NCBI GenBank assembly: GCA_902776645.1
Contig: CACYQT010000002.1
Location: 89,578 to 153,577 of the forward strand
DNA: 64,000 nt
DNA from: an uncultured bacterium
Lineage (GTDB): Bacteria > Verrucomicrobiota > Lentisphaeria > Oligosphaerales > Oligosphaeraceae
Reading direction: 5' to 3'
Shown: piece after piece, positions 51,195 through 60,491 of the stretch
Layout of the letters: the number at the start of each line of letters is the position of its first letter
Position numbering within the stretch: position 1 is the first letter of the stretch
The notes under the pieces: generated by a model
The model's input: the letters and a program-made list of their open reading frames with translations, nothing else
What the model was told of the DNA's origin: nothing
Databases searched by the model: none
Program-made: the position numbers and the translations under genes

Positions 51195-54100
51195 TTATGC
51201 GAGGCTGAGCATGGAGTAGAGCGGGAGGATGTCATAGAAGGGCGGTTTGGCGAAAAACACGCCGCGGCGGTCATGGTCCTGCTGTTCGTGCTTTTCCGAA
51301 ACGCCGCGCAGGAAGACATAGAAAACACCGCCGAATAACTTGTCGTATTCCGCTTCGTTCCATTGGAAGGTGGCGGGTTGCAACGACTTGTAGAAGTTCA
51401 TGAAGGCGATGACATAGATAAGGTACTGCAGCGTGTAGGAGTTGCGGGCCATTTCGGCCTGAAGTCCGTCAGGATGGAAGTTGTCCATGTTGGCGCCGAT
51501 GATATTGGTTTTCCAGTCGAGGATGAAGAACTGGCCGTTGTGGCGGAAGAGTAGGTCGATGGCGCCCGTCATGATCCAGTCCATTCCTTTGCAGGAAGGC
51601 GACCAGTCGTCGGGCAGGGCGCAGCCCGCGTTCACGAAGGCCGTGCGCAAGGCGTTGGAGGCGAAGCCGTCGCGCAGACGGTAGGAGAATCGCAATTCGT
51701 GGAGACGGTCTTGCGGCGGAATCTTGGACAATGTGAAATCAACGGTCGGAAGCGGATTGAGGAGGACGCCGCGCGTCATGTCCAGGAAGGCGTCCAGCAT
51801 CTGCCGTTTGTCGTCATCCGATTCACCGCCTGCAAAATAGAGCTTCAGAAGATTTTGAGCGGACGACAGAAGGGACTCGTCATCAGACACTTGGAAATCA
51901 AGCTTTTCAAAGAAGGCATGCCAGGCGATGCCGGCCTCCGCTCCGGCGGCGAAGCGGAAGATGGGGGCGCGTTCTTTCCATGGGACGGGCGCCTGTGTGT
52001 CGTCGCTGTCCAAATCGCGATTCGCGTCGTCGTCTTTTTCGACTGTCGTGGTGTGATGGACGGTCAGCGCCGTGTAGCTGCATGTTTTCCAGCCGCGCTC
52101 CAGTTCGGTTGTATGGAAGGTCTCCGCTTGCGGCATCTCAGTTGGCGGAATGGCGATTGCCTGCGGGACATAACCGTCTGGCGTGAAGGACGGATAGAAC
52201 GTCATGAGATCGCGCGAGTCTTTTGGCTTCAACATGAAGCGGCAGAGATACTTGGCGCGTGTGATGGCGACGTAGAGCAACCGTTTGTTTTCGTCGTTTT
52301 CCTCCATGTCGCAACGGTTCTGTTCGATGGACGCTTTGTCGTTTTTCAAAAGAACATGGCGTATTTTGTCATTGCTATGGTAGATTTTGGGTGGCTTGTT
52401 GTTGGAACCATCGAGAACAGGAACGTAAACGATTGGGAATTCCAGCCCTTTGCTCTTGTGGATGGTCATGATTTTGACGGCGGCGTCCTGCGTGGCGACG
52501 CGGAGGGCGTATTTGTCCGGATCTTCCTCCTGCCTGTCCGCCGCGTCAGACGAATTGAGTTCATCATTGGATTGATTGGAATTGTATGACTTCTTCGGTT
52601 TGGCCTTTGTGATGTTTCGGGAAAGAAATTCCTTCAGTCCGGACAAACCGAGAGAGCGTTCAAGAGAAATCTGGTGGAGGATGTCGCCGAGTTGCCGGTA
52701 GATGGCGACGGAGCGGCGTCCGTCTGGCCGTGATGCGATGTGGACGACGAGGCGTTGCGTGGTGTCAAGGCTTGTATTTTCTTGCAGCCACGTCGGAAAT
52801 ATCTCCTGCAAAGACGTTTGCATCAGCGTGTTGAACATCGTCAAGAAGGAGGTTTGCTGCCAAAGCGTCGCGAGGGAGGAGAGGAATAGCTGGAATTCCG
52901 GCAGGCCGTTTTGACGGATGGTTTCCAGTTGCTCCGCTGTCAGACCGAACAGGGCGTCCGCCAGAAGGACGATGGCGAACGGCTGGCTGCCCGGATTGGC
53001 GAGCGCGTCGAAAAGCGAAATGAGCGAGGACGCTTCCTGTGTGGAGAAGATGTTCGTGCCGCCGTTCCAGACGCACGGGATGCCGATTTTGCGGAGGGCT
53101 TTTTCCACCGCCTCTCCAATCACATGGCTTCGGACGAGCACGGCGATGTCACCGTAACTGATTGGAACAGCGTTGTCATCGTTGTTTGTGATGACATAGC
53201 CGGACTGGTTGACAAGCCAGTGGATCTCGTTGGCGATGGTGGATGGCGCCAATGATTTCGTTTTTGGATTGTCGGACGCGTATGAAATGAGCGGCAACGG
53301 TGTCTGGGAAGGTCGCTCAAACGTTTTTTTGTTGTCTTTCGGTGTTTGTATGGAGACGTTGCCGTAATCCAGATTATCTGAATTGGGATTATTGAAGAAG
53401 TCGTTGCCGTCCACGTCTTTGAAGAAATTGTTCATGGCGGCGATATAGTCGTTTGAAGAGCGGAAATTGACGGACAATGTGTGGCGGTTGTCATCGGGAA
53501 TTGCGTCTTTCGCTTTCAGATAGGTGAAAATATCGCCGCCACGGAATTTATAGATGGCTTGTTTTGGATCGCCGATCATGAAGAAAAAGTGATCGGAAGA
53601 TTGCATGAACAGCATGTTGAAAATGCTGTACTGCGTCTGGTCGGTGTCTTGGAATTCATCGACGATCGCGCCTCTGAACTTTTTGCGGATGGTATCAGCC
53701 AACGCACTGCCGGTCAACGGATTGCGGAGACGCGTATCCAATTCCGTCAGCATGTCGTCAAACGTGATGAAAGCGTCCTGCGATTTGTAGCTGCGGATTC
53801 GTTCCAGCACGAAATCATAGGCGAGTTTTTTGAGAATCTGGCCGTATTCGTCAAAGATATTCTTCAAATTATTCAACGTTATCATGGACGGTTGTTCCAT
53901 GATGGAAGCAAAGCGTTGCGGCGCAAGGGTTTTATTCTTCCCTCTTTTTTCCAGCCATTTGTCGGAATTATTCAAGGCATCCATGGATTTGGTGATTGCG
54001 GAAGGATGACGGATACGGAATAGTTCAGAAAGAACGACAAGATTGTCCTGGTTGAAGAATTCCTGACCAGCTTTGTTTAAAGGATATCCTTTGACGCAGT

Positions 54101-54869
54101 TTACAAGTGATTCGATATCAATCGGTTCATCAAAGAACTTCAGAAAACTTCCCTCCAATGTGGCTCGTCGTGTGGTGATGACGTCCGTTGGTGTGTTTGA
54201 GTCGCACCAGTCATACTCGCCCCAATTGGGAATGGCGTTTCCGCCTGACAACAGGGGCTCCAATGATTTTTGCAAGACGTCAGGGCGGCAGCCGGCGGCT
54301 TCCTGCATGGCGCGGATGGCGTTGGATTGGTCCGTCGTGCTGCCTTTGGAAAGATAACATTCCTGCCTGCAGAAATCGTTGAGGGCTTTGAAGACAAGAT
54401 CGGAAACATCCGTACGAGGCTTCAGACCATAGCGGAGTCCGCTTTCGAAAGCGTTCTCGTTAAGCATTCTGGAGCAAAATCCATGGATGGTGGAGACTGG
54501 TGCGTCATCAAAGGCTTGCTGCGCGGTTTTCAGATGTTTCAGGACATCGTCAACGTTTGCATGGGTAATGGCGTCTTTACATAGAGCAGTATCGAAAAAC
54601 GGCAGAATCTGCCTGTTGTCCGGAAGTGAACCGTTCGTCTTGAATTGACTGCAGGCGTCGATCGTTTCGGAGAGGATTCTGCGCAGGCGATCACGGAGTT
54701 CGGCGGTGGCCAATTCTGTAAATGTGACAACCAGAATTTCCGTGATGGGAACGCCTTGCAGCAACATCCGCATAAAGAGAATCTGGATGTTGTAGGTTTT
54801 TCCTGTTCCGGCCCCGGCTTCGACAAGATGGTTGCCGACCAATGAACATTTATATGAATCAAGTTCCAT
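51195..54869 (-). CDS. recB: Exodeoxyribonuclease V subunit RecB
   Basis: The protein has about 1224 residues. It starts with EAGAGTGKTYNIQILFMRML (Walker A near residue 20) and keeps the UvrD-type motifs (VTFTELATAELRDRLR, AIVDEFQDTDQTQYSIFN, FFMIGDPKQAIYKFRGGDI, MTIHKSKGLEFPIVYVPV, RLLYVAITRAK). The C-terminal nuclease has GAIDLLFRHNGQFFILDWKTN (near 1125) with the Asp and Lys of the active site. The recC stop overlaps the first ATG at 54884; I take the next in-frame ATG at 54869, after GGGAGGGAG. RecB is the 3'-5' helicase and nuclease of RecBCD. Confidence 0.96.
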   Translation of the reverse strand: MELDSYKCSLVGNHLVEAGAGTGKTYNIQILFMRMLLQGVPITEILVVTFTELATAELRDRLRRILSETIDACSQFKTNGSLPDNRQILPFFDTALCKDAITHANVDDVLKHLKTAQQAFDDAPVSTIHGFCSRMLNENAFESGLRYGLKPRTDVSDLVFKALNDFCRQECYLSKGSTTDQSNAIRAMQEAAGCRPDVLQKSLEPLLSGGNAIPNWGEYDWCDSNTPTDVITTRRATLEGSFLKFFDEPIDIESLVNCVKGYPLNKAGQEFFNQDNLVVLSELFRIRHPSAITKSMDALNNSDKWLEKRGKNKTLAPQRFASIMEQPSMITLNNLKNIFDEYGQILKKLAYDFVLERIRSYKSQDAFITFDDMLTELDTRLRNPLTGSALADTIRKKFRGAIVDEFQDTDQTQYSIFNMLFMQSSDHFFFMIGDPKQAIYKFRGGDIFTYLKAKDAIPDDNRHTLSVNFRSSNDYIAAMNNFFKDVDGNDFFNNPNSDNLDYGNVSIQTPKDNKKTFERPSQTPLPLISYASDNPKTKSLAPSTIANEIHWLVNQSGYVITNNDDNAVPISYGDIAVLVRSHVIGEAVEKALRKIGIPCVWNGGTNIFSTQEASSLISLFDALANPGSQPFAIVLLADALFGLTAEQLETIRQNGLPEFQLFLSSLATLWQQTSFLTMFNTLMQTSLQEIFPTWLQENTSLDTTQRLVVHIASRPDGRRSVAIYRQLGDILHQISLERSLGLSGLKEFLSRNITKAKPKKSYNSNQSNDELNSSDAADRQEEDPDKYALRVATQDAAVKIMTIHKSKGLEFPIVYVPVLDGSNNKPPKIYHSNDKIRHVLLKNDKASIEQNRCDMEENDENKRLLYVAITRAKYLCRFMLKPKDSRDLMTFYPSFTPDGYVPQAIAIPPTEMPQAETFHTTELERGWKTCSYTALTVHHTTTVEKDDDANRDLDSDDTQAPVPWKERAPIFRFAAGAEAGIAWHAFFEKLDFQVSDDESLLSSAQNLLKLYFAGGESDDDKRQMLDAFLDMTRGVLLNPLPTVDFTLSKIPPQDRLHELRFSYRLRDGFASNALRTAFVNAGCALPDDWSPSCKGMDWIMTGAIDLLFRHNGQFFILDWKTNIIGANMDNFHPDGLQAEMARNSYTLQYLIYVIAFMNFYKSLQPATFQWNEAEYDKLFGGVFYVFLRGVSEKHEQQDHDRRGVFFAKPPFYDILPLYSMLSLA

Positions 54870-54883
54870 GTTTCTCCCTCCCA

Positions 54884-57800
54884 TTATTTTAGATTCTCAA
54901 GCGGTGAAAACGCGAAGTCGGCGAAGGCTTCGCAGGCGGTTCGCCATGGATCATTGTTCTGAATACTTTCAAAATCTTTGAAAATGAATTGAAAACAACG
55001 ATCCGGCGAACAATCGGTAAGTTTGTTCGGTTCTGGCGAATAGTCTTGGAACATCGGTAGCGGAATGAGATGGCCGACCAGATACAATATGACAAGTTTT
55101 GACAGTTCGTCACGTGGATTGTCGATCGCGTCGCTTTCCAATCTTTTGTTCTTGTCTTTGAAACAGACGGTCATGGGAGCCGGATGTTCTATTTTCGAAT
55201 GAACAAGAAGATAATGGATGTACGGCTCTATATAGTGCTTGGCGTTTTCGGAAGACAGTACGGGCGAGACGATGCCGCCTTCCGGCGTGACGGGAAAACG
55301 CCCCGTCACGCGGACTTTTGCCACAGGCGGCAGGTTGGTTTGGACAGGATAGCCGACGGCGTTTTCCAAAGCGCTTTTCAGCGTTTCGGGAAGATCGGAC
55401 GGAACGTTTTCCAAAATCGTTTCAAATTCCATGTCCTGCATGGAATTCAAGGACTTGCGTATTTCCGCATCATCAATCCAGGCGGCGATTTGATCTTCTA
55501 TGAAAGTGTTTCGGGCAAGCGGCTGGATGGGCAGGCGGGATGTCGCTTTCCAATCATCGAAAAGCGGCTGGAAAGCATCAGCAACATCTGAATTCGAATC
55601 CGTTTGCGGAAAGATATCCTGTGGCGAAGACAGGCCGGCCTGCATTCTGCTGAGGGTGCGTCTTTGCAAGGCCTTTTCAATGTTGTCTAACGCAAATGGT
55701 TCGTAATCAGAAAAATCCGATGTCTCCCATGGAAATCTTGAAAAGCCGAGACGGGCGATAAGAAAACGTTGGAGCGGATTTTTGTAGAAATAGATAAGAT
55801 CGTCCAGACGGATATGCAATTCGCCGCCGATCGTCTGGAATGGCAGCGGAGAGGGCAATGGAAGTTGGAAAAGGCCTTGGCCGAGATCGGTCAGCGGGGA
55901 GGGCTGAACGGCGGCCTGCGGCTGCATGACGATGGCCGCGTTTGTTGAGTCGTATGAGAAAGCCGAACGGAGCCAACCTGCGGAAGATTGTATGCCTTGA
56001 GAACGGAAGTTCTTGGCGTCGAATGCGTTGAGGCGATGTTCGATGACGATGGCGTTTTTCTTGGAATCGCCGTCGGTGGATAGTTTTCGCAAGCGTGCCG
56101 CATAGTCCAGAAGTTCCGCGACGGGGGCGGCGGGCAATAAATTGTCCAATGATTTGTCATCCCTGCCGTGATAGAAAACCATGAGATAGTCGCGTGCTGC
56201 AAGTATCGCCTCCAGAAAGGTATAGCGGTCTTCCATGGAGCGCGAATGGCTGTAGCCGGATATGAGATTGGCGTTGCGCATGAGATTGAAGCCGAGCTTT
56301 TCATCCTGCCGCGGGAATTTCGCCTCGTCCATGCCGAGCAGGGCGATGACTTTGCAGGGGATGCCGCGCATGGGCAGTAGGGAACAGAATGTGATTTTTC
56401 CGTTGAGGAACGCTTCGCCCGGGGCGGGGCGTTCCAATGTGGCGGAGAGCAGGGCGCGGACGACGGGATAGGGAATTGGAAGTTCTTGGCATCCGGCCGC
56501 TTCCACAGATTCTTTGAAATTCTGGAAAGCCTGTCCAAGGGCGGCGTAGTCGGCGGCGGAATTTTTGTCCGGCAGGAAGAAATCGGAGCGCATGGCGAGG
56601 AGGAGCTCTTGCCATTCGGCGGCGGTCCGGCCATTGGGGCGGACGGCTGTCGCTTCATTCGAATAATGGAAAAGGGCTTCGATGAATTTCAGAAGGGATT
56701 CCAACACATGGAGATGCTCTTCCGAAGCGGCGAACGGCACGGGAACCAAGCCCTGCCAGTTGGCGTTGCTGTCTCCGGAAGATGTTGTGGTGGAAGGATC
56801 AAGCGCCAGATTGAGCAGCAATCGGTCAAGGCCTTGCCGCCATGAGAATTCGTCAAAAGCATAGCCGCATTTCGCAAGACGGTCCTTCGCGTCCTTTCCC
56901 CAGCGGATGTTGCTGGAAAGCAACCATTGGCGGATGAGGGCCGTGTCGTCTTCCGTAAGGCCAAAGCGATGCTGCAATGGCGCGGAATCCAGCAGTCTGC
57001 TGATTTGCGACACTTCAAAATCCGTCTGGCAGAGGGAGAAGATGGAGAGGAAGGAGGCGGCGATGAGATTGGCGTTTTTGATGGAGCGGTCCGTCACGGC
57101 GTAATGGCCTTTCAGCGGGCCGTTGTCAAAGACGGCTTGAATTGCGGGGGCGAATTCGGCGATGTCCGGAGCCATGACAATGATGTCATTCATTGCATAG
57201 TGCTTCGTATCAATAAGATGCAGAAGGGCATCCTGCAAGGTTTCCAATTCGCGCGTGGCGTTGAAACAGCTGTGGATGGTCAGCGAATCGTCCCAATCCG
57301 GAAGGGGAAGCTGTTCGTCTTCGTCTGGATTGGAACGGCTGATGACGCGCTGCTGGATTTCCGTCAGCAACGGCGGCACGGTTCCCGTGCGCGGTGATAA
57401 GGATGGCGGCGCGCTGTTCCATGAACGGTCGTATTCAATAGGAATATCTTGCGTGTCCAAATCTAATACGGCTTTGAAAAATTCACGTCCTTGCATGCCG
57501 AAATTGCCGAGAAGCGTGTTGTCGAAGAGACTGTCAAAATCCTCCGGTTCAGAAGCTTGCTGATGCGATGCCTCCCATTTGGACCGTTGGTCCGCCCAAT
57601 ATTCGTCACATGGATTGTGATAGAAGAAATTGACATCGACGGCGCAGGACAGCTTCTTGAGGATCTTGAGGAACATCGGCGGCATGGCGCTTATGCCGAA
57701 GAATGTGACGGGCGGTAATGGTTGTGAAAAGCTTTTGACGGCGGCGCGGATGGCGGCATCCGGCATTTCCAGAAAGCGGATGACGGCTTCGGCGGGGGAG

Positions 57801-58372
57801 AGAAGCGACTGGCCGTCGATGACGCACAGCCTGTCCCACAAGTCCAACTGCCAACGGAGATTCTGTGGTACAAATTCCCTTGCTTTAGTAAGATATAACT
57901 TGTCAGGAAGGAACGACTGGTAGTCGAAAAGGAGACTGGCAAGCTTGGCGGACAACTGGTATCGGCGGAGCTCCGTACACTGTTCGGGATTGATGGACGG
58001 ATTGAAATATTGCTTCAGAACAGGAAAATCGTCCAAACTGTCATGCGTGAGGAAATCGTATAGCCGCCATGTGAGAACCTGTTCGGAGAAAAGCTCCGGA
58101 TGGTAGTTCGGTTCGTTTGCGAAGAAGGCGGACAGAATACGGTCGATGGTGTCGCGGACGAAGGGAAACTGGATGTTGGCGGCGACGCGGCCATGCCGGA
58201 CAAGATATTGTTCGAGCCAGATGCCCATGCCGCGGGTGGCGACGGTGATGCTTTCTGGAATGAAGATGTCATTTGTAATACGGAATTGTCCTGGTTTGTC
58301 CTGCCAAACATCACAATACGTCTGTGCAAGGCATTCGAGGCTGTTGTGGGTATAGAGGTTGAAACGTGGCAT
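54884..58372 (-). CDS. recC: Exodeoxyribonuclease V subunit RecC
   Basis: The 1162-residue protein is first in the operon and fits RecC, the Chi-recognising subunit of RecBCD: FNLYTHNSLECLAQTY, WLEQYLVRHGRVAANIQFPF, FGISAMPPMFLKIL, MRGIPCKVIALLGMDEAKFPR and the late nuclease-like domain (RVTGRFPVT). Length and neighbours agree with the family; E. coli RecC is 1122 residues. The start at 58372 has no strong binding site. Its promoter lies in the 229-base divergent region shared with the ATPase gene at 58602. Confidence 0.94.
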   Translation of the reverse strand: MPRFNLYTHNSLECLAQTYCDVWQDKPGQFRITNDIFIPESITVATRGMGIWLEQYLVRHGRVAANIQFPFVRDTIDRILSAFFANEPNYHPELFSEQVLTWRLYDFLTHDSLDDFPVLKQYFNPSINPEQCTELRRYQLSAKLASLLFDYQSFLPDKLYLTKAREFVPQNLRWQLDLWDRLCVIDGQSLLSPAEAVIRFLEMPDAAIRAAVKSFSQPLPPVTFFGISAMPPMFLKILKKLSCAVDVNFFYHNPCDEYWADQRSKWEASHQQASEPEDFDSLFDNTLLGNFGMQGREFFKAVLDLDTQDIPIEYDRSWNSAPPSLSPRTGTVPPLLTEIQQRVISRSNPDEDEQLPLPDWDDSLTIHSCFNATRELETLQDALLHLIDTKHYAMNDIIVMAPDIAEFAPAIQAVFDNGPLKGHYAVTDRSIKNANLIAASFLSIFSLCQTDFEVSQISRLLDSAPLQHRFGLTEDDTALIRQWLLSSNIRWGKDAKDRLAKCGYAFDEFSWRQGLDRLLLNLALDPSTTTSSGDSNANWQGLVPVPFAASEEHLHVLESLLKFIEALFHYSNEATAVRPNGRTAAEWQELLLAMRSDFFLPDKNSAADYAALGQAFQNFKESVEAAGCQELPIPYPVVRALLSATLERPAPGEAFLNGKITFCSLLPMRGIPCKVIALLGMDEAKFPRQDEKLGFNLMRNANLISGYSHSRSMEDRYTFLEAILAARDYLMVFYHGRDDKSLDNLLPAAPVAELLDYAARLRKLSTDGDSKKNAIVIEHRLNAFDAKNFRSQGIQSSAGWLRSAFSYDSTNAAIVMQPQAAVQPSPLTDLGQGLFQLPLPSPLPFQTIGGELHIRLDDLIYFYKNPLQRFLIARLGFSRFPWETSDFSDYEPFALDNIEKALQRRTLSRMQAGLSSPQDIFPQTDSNSDVADAFQPLFDDWKATSRLPIQPLARNTFIEDQIAAWIDDAEIRKSLNSMQDMEFETILENVPSDLPETLKSALENAVGYPVQTNLPPVAKVRVTGRFPVTPEGGIVSPVLSSENAKHYIEPYIHYLLVHSKIEHPAPMTVCFKDKNKRLESDAIDNPRDELSKLVILYLVGHLIPLPMFQDYSPEPNKLTDCSPDRCFQFIFKDFESIQNNDPWRTACEAFADFAFSPLENLK

Positions 58373-58601
58373 GGGTGGATATTAATTGGATGGAAGTTTA
58401 TCGATTGATGATAAATATATACGAAAAAGGTCATTTTCAAGATATCGAGGTTGCTTTTTGATGTGGGATAATCATTTCATCGAAGTGGATTTTTCCTCGA
58501 ACCTTTGGAGTATATGCGTTGTCAGGCTTGAAAATGTCAAAAAATATGTGATATTGTAAGTGTAATGAACATTCAAGGCAGTTAATTCCAATAGAAATAC
58601 C

Positions 58602-59810
58602 ATGTTTGAATACTACATCAAGAAAATCCATATTGGACAAGTAAGGCATCTAAAGGATGTTGACATTCCAATTTGTGAAGATAAATGTCGTCATCTGATT
58701 CTGACGGGACGCAACGGCTCCGGCAAGACGAGTTTGTTGGAGGCTATGAGAGAGTATTTTGAATTATTGTATAAAATATTTGATAAATCTAATAAAATAA
58801 ATAGTGTTTATAAGATCCCCAAAAATCTTTTGTTATTGTCTGATGCCTCTCTAGCCCAGCAAGATAATATATTACGTAATACAGTTCATCTTAATTTCAA
58901 TGTCAAAGATGAAGAGCAGCTGGAGGTATTTAATCAGCATGATATTGTCATTGCCTTTTTTCAAGATGCCCGTGATTTTTCATCTCCACAACCAAAAAAG
59001 ATTGAAAAAGTAAAACTGAAGGATAGATATTTAATTTCAGACAGACCACGTGAACTGTTTGTAAAATACTTATTGGATATGAAAATGACGGAGGCTTTGT
59101 CAAAGAACAATAGCCATTCTGACAAAGCTTTGCTGATTGGTGAATGGTTTGACAAATTGGAAAAGTTATTGCAGCGACTTTTCAGCGATAATGAACTGAA
59201 GTTGATTTTTGATGAAGACACTTTTGAATTCAAAATTAAGGAGCCAGGAGGCAAGTTGTTTGATTTCAATACGATGTCTGCTGGATATGCGGCGGCTTTT
59301 GATATCATCGTGGATCTCATGATGCGAATGGAGAAAAACTCGAACAGGAGTTTCCATTATGACATGCCGGGCATTGTGCTAATTGACGAAATTGAGACGC
59401 ATTTGCATCTTGAATTGCAGAAACTGATCCTGCCTATGCTGACGGAACTGTTCCCGAATATCCAGTTCATCGTCAGCACGCATTCGCCGTTCGTCATCAA
59501 TAGCATTGAGAATGCCACCATCTTTGATTTGGAGAAGAATACGCTAGTTTCCAATGGCTTAGGAAATATCCCGTATGAAGGAGTCATCGATGGATATTTC
59601 AACGTAGATCGCCTTTCGGCTGAATTGAGGAGCAAATTTGATGAATACAAGACATTGTGTAAAAAGAAAAAGCTAACGGATTTGGATTTCGCCAAAGCTG
59701 CGGCTCTAGAAGCATATCTTGACGAAGTGCCCGATTATCTGGCTGTTGATTTCGCGGAAGAATATTCCCGCAGAAAATTAGAGTTTCATAATAAGAAAGG
59801 AGGTCGATGA
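58602..59810 (+). CDS. ptuA: AAA/ABC-type ATPase, Septu PtuA-like
   Basis: The 402-residue ATPase has Walker A ILTGRNGSGKTSLLEA (36-43), an ABC-like signature in the middle (FNTMSAGYAAAFDI), and Walker B with the typical IVLIDEIETHLHLELQ, then FIVSTHSPFVINSIE. This order (AAA_21-like, with 'ETHLH') is that of PtuA from Septu and of related retron/OLD-like ATPases. The partner HNH gene follows with four bases of overlap, which fixes the call as a Septu pair. The gene is AT-rich relative to recC, as is usual for defence islands. The start at 58602 lacks a strong binding site. The gene is divergent from recC. Confidence 0.85.
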   Translation: MFEYYIKKIHIGQVRHLKDVDIPICEDKCRHLILTGRNGSGKTSLLEAMREYFELLYKIFDKSNKINSVYKIPKNLLLLSDASLAQQDNILRNTVHLNFNVKDEEQLEVFNQHDIVIAFFQDARDFSSPQPKKIEKVKLKDRYLISDRPRELFVKYLLDMKMTEALSKNNSHSDKALLIGEWFDKLEKLLQRLFSDNELKLIFDEDTFEFKIKEPGGKLFDFNTMSAGYAAAFDIIVDLMMRMEKNSNRSFHYDMPGIVLIDEIETHLHLELQKLILPMLTELFPNIQFIVSTHSPFVINSIENATIFDLEKNTLVSNGLGNIPYEGVIDGYFNVDRLSAELRSKFDEYKTLCKKKKLTDLDFAKAAALEAYLDEVPDYLAVDFAEEYSRRKLEFHNKKGGR

Positions 59811-60445
59811 TGATCAAGGTGAATCGATCTCCTGTTGCTCCCCCTTCTCTTGCTAAGGGGACATATCAGGCAAAGGATGTTCAAGAACAGTTATTGTTGG
59901 ATTTCAACGGAAAATGTTATCTGTGCGAATGCCGCGATATGCAGAGTATTGTGACAGAACATCTTGTTGCTCATCATGGAGCGCGAGTTCTCATGTTGGA
60001 CTGGAACAATCTGTTTCTTAGTTGTTCTCATTGTAATTCTGTCAAGAATCAGAAAAAGTATGAGCATGACATTATAGACTGCTGCATAGATGATCCAGAA
60101 AAGTTGCTGAATCAAACAATCGATGATACGACGGGTGAACCATTGATTGAAACAATTGGTGATTCGTTGAAAGCCGTAAATACGGCAAACTTGCTGAATG
60201 ATTGCTTTGGCAAAGACAATACTCCGTATCGCAAGGCTGAGGCGGCTTCAAAAGTGAAAGCCTTCAAAGTTGTCATGAATGAACTTTATAAAAAACTGTT
60301 GACGTTTCGTGAGAAAGAGGATGATTTACGAGCTGTCAAAGGCATGTTGGATAGGCGGCATCCATTTGCTGGATTTACACGCGGTTATGTACGAAGCCAT
60401 CTTGGAGATTATCCAGAGTTGAAAGATTGTGTGTTGTTGGGATGA
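59807..60445 (+). CDS. ptuB: HNH endonuclease, Septu PtuB-like
   Basis: The protein has about 212 residues. It has the zinc/HNH arrangement CYLC (36-39) then TEHLVAHHG, DWNNLFLSCSHCNSVKN, the C-x-x-C...H...N...C-x-x-C-N layout of PtuB and the TIGR02646-type nucleases. With PtuA it would form a large complex that cuts nucleic acid upon phage attack. AGGAGG lies upstream; ATG at 59807 overlaps the PtuA stop, and the ATG at 59810 has the better spacing to the binding site. It is followed 46 bases later by an unrelated gene. Confidence 0.85.
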   Translation: MMIKVNRSPVAPPSLAKGTYQAKDVQEQLLLDFNGKCYLCECRDMQSIVTEHLVAHHGARVLMLDWNNLFLSCSHCNSVKNQKKYEHDIIDCCIDDPEKLLNQTIDDTTGEPLIETIGDSLKAVNTANLLNDCFGKDNTPYRKAEAASKVKAFKVVMNELYKKLLTFREKEDDLRAVKGMLDRRHPFAGFTRGYVRSHLGDYPELKDCVLLG

Positions 60446-60491
60446 GCAATAATATAAAGATATATCATTAAAATCGTTCAGGAGAAAAAAC

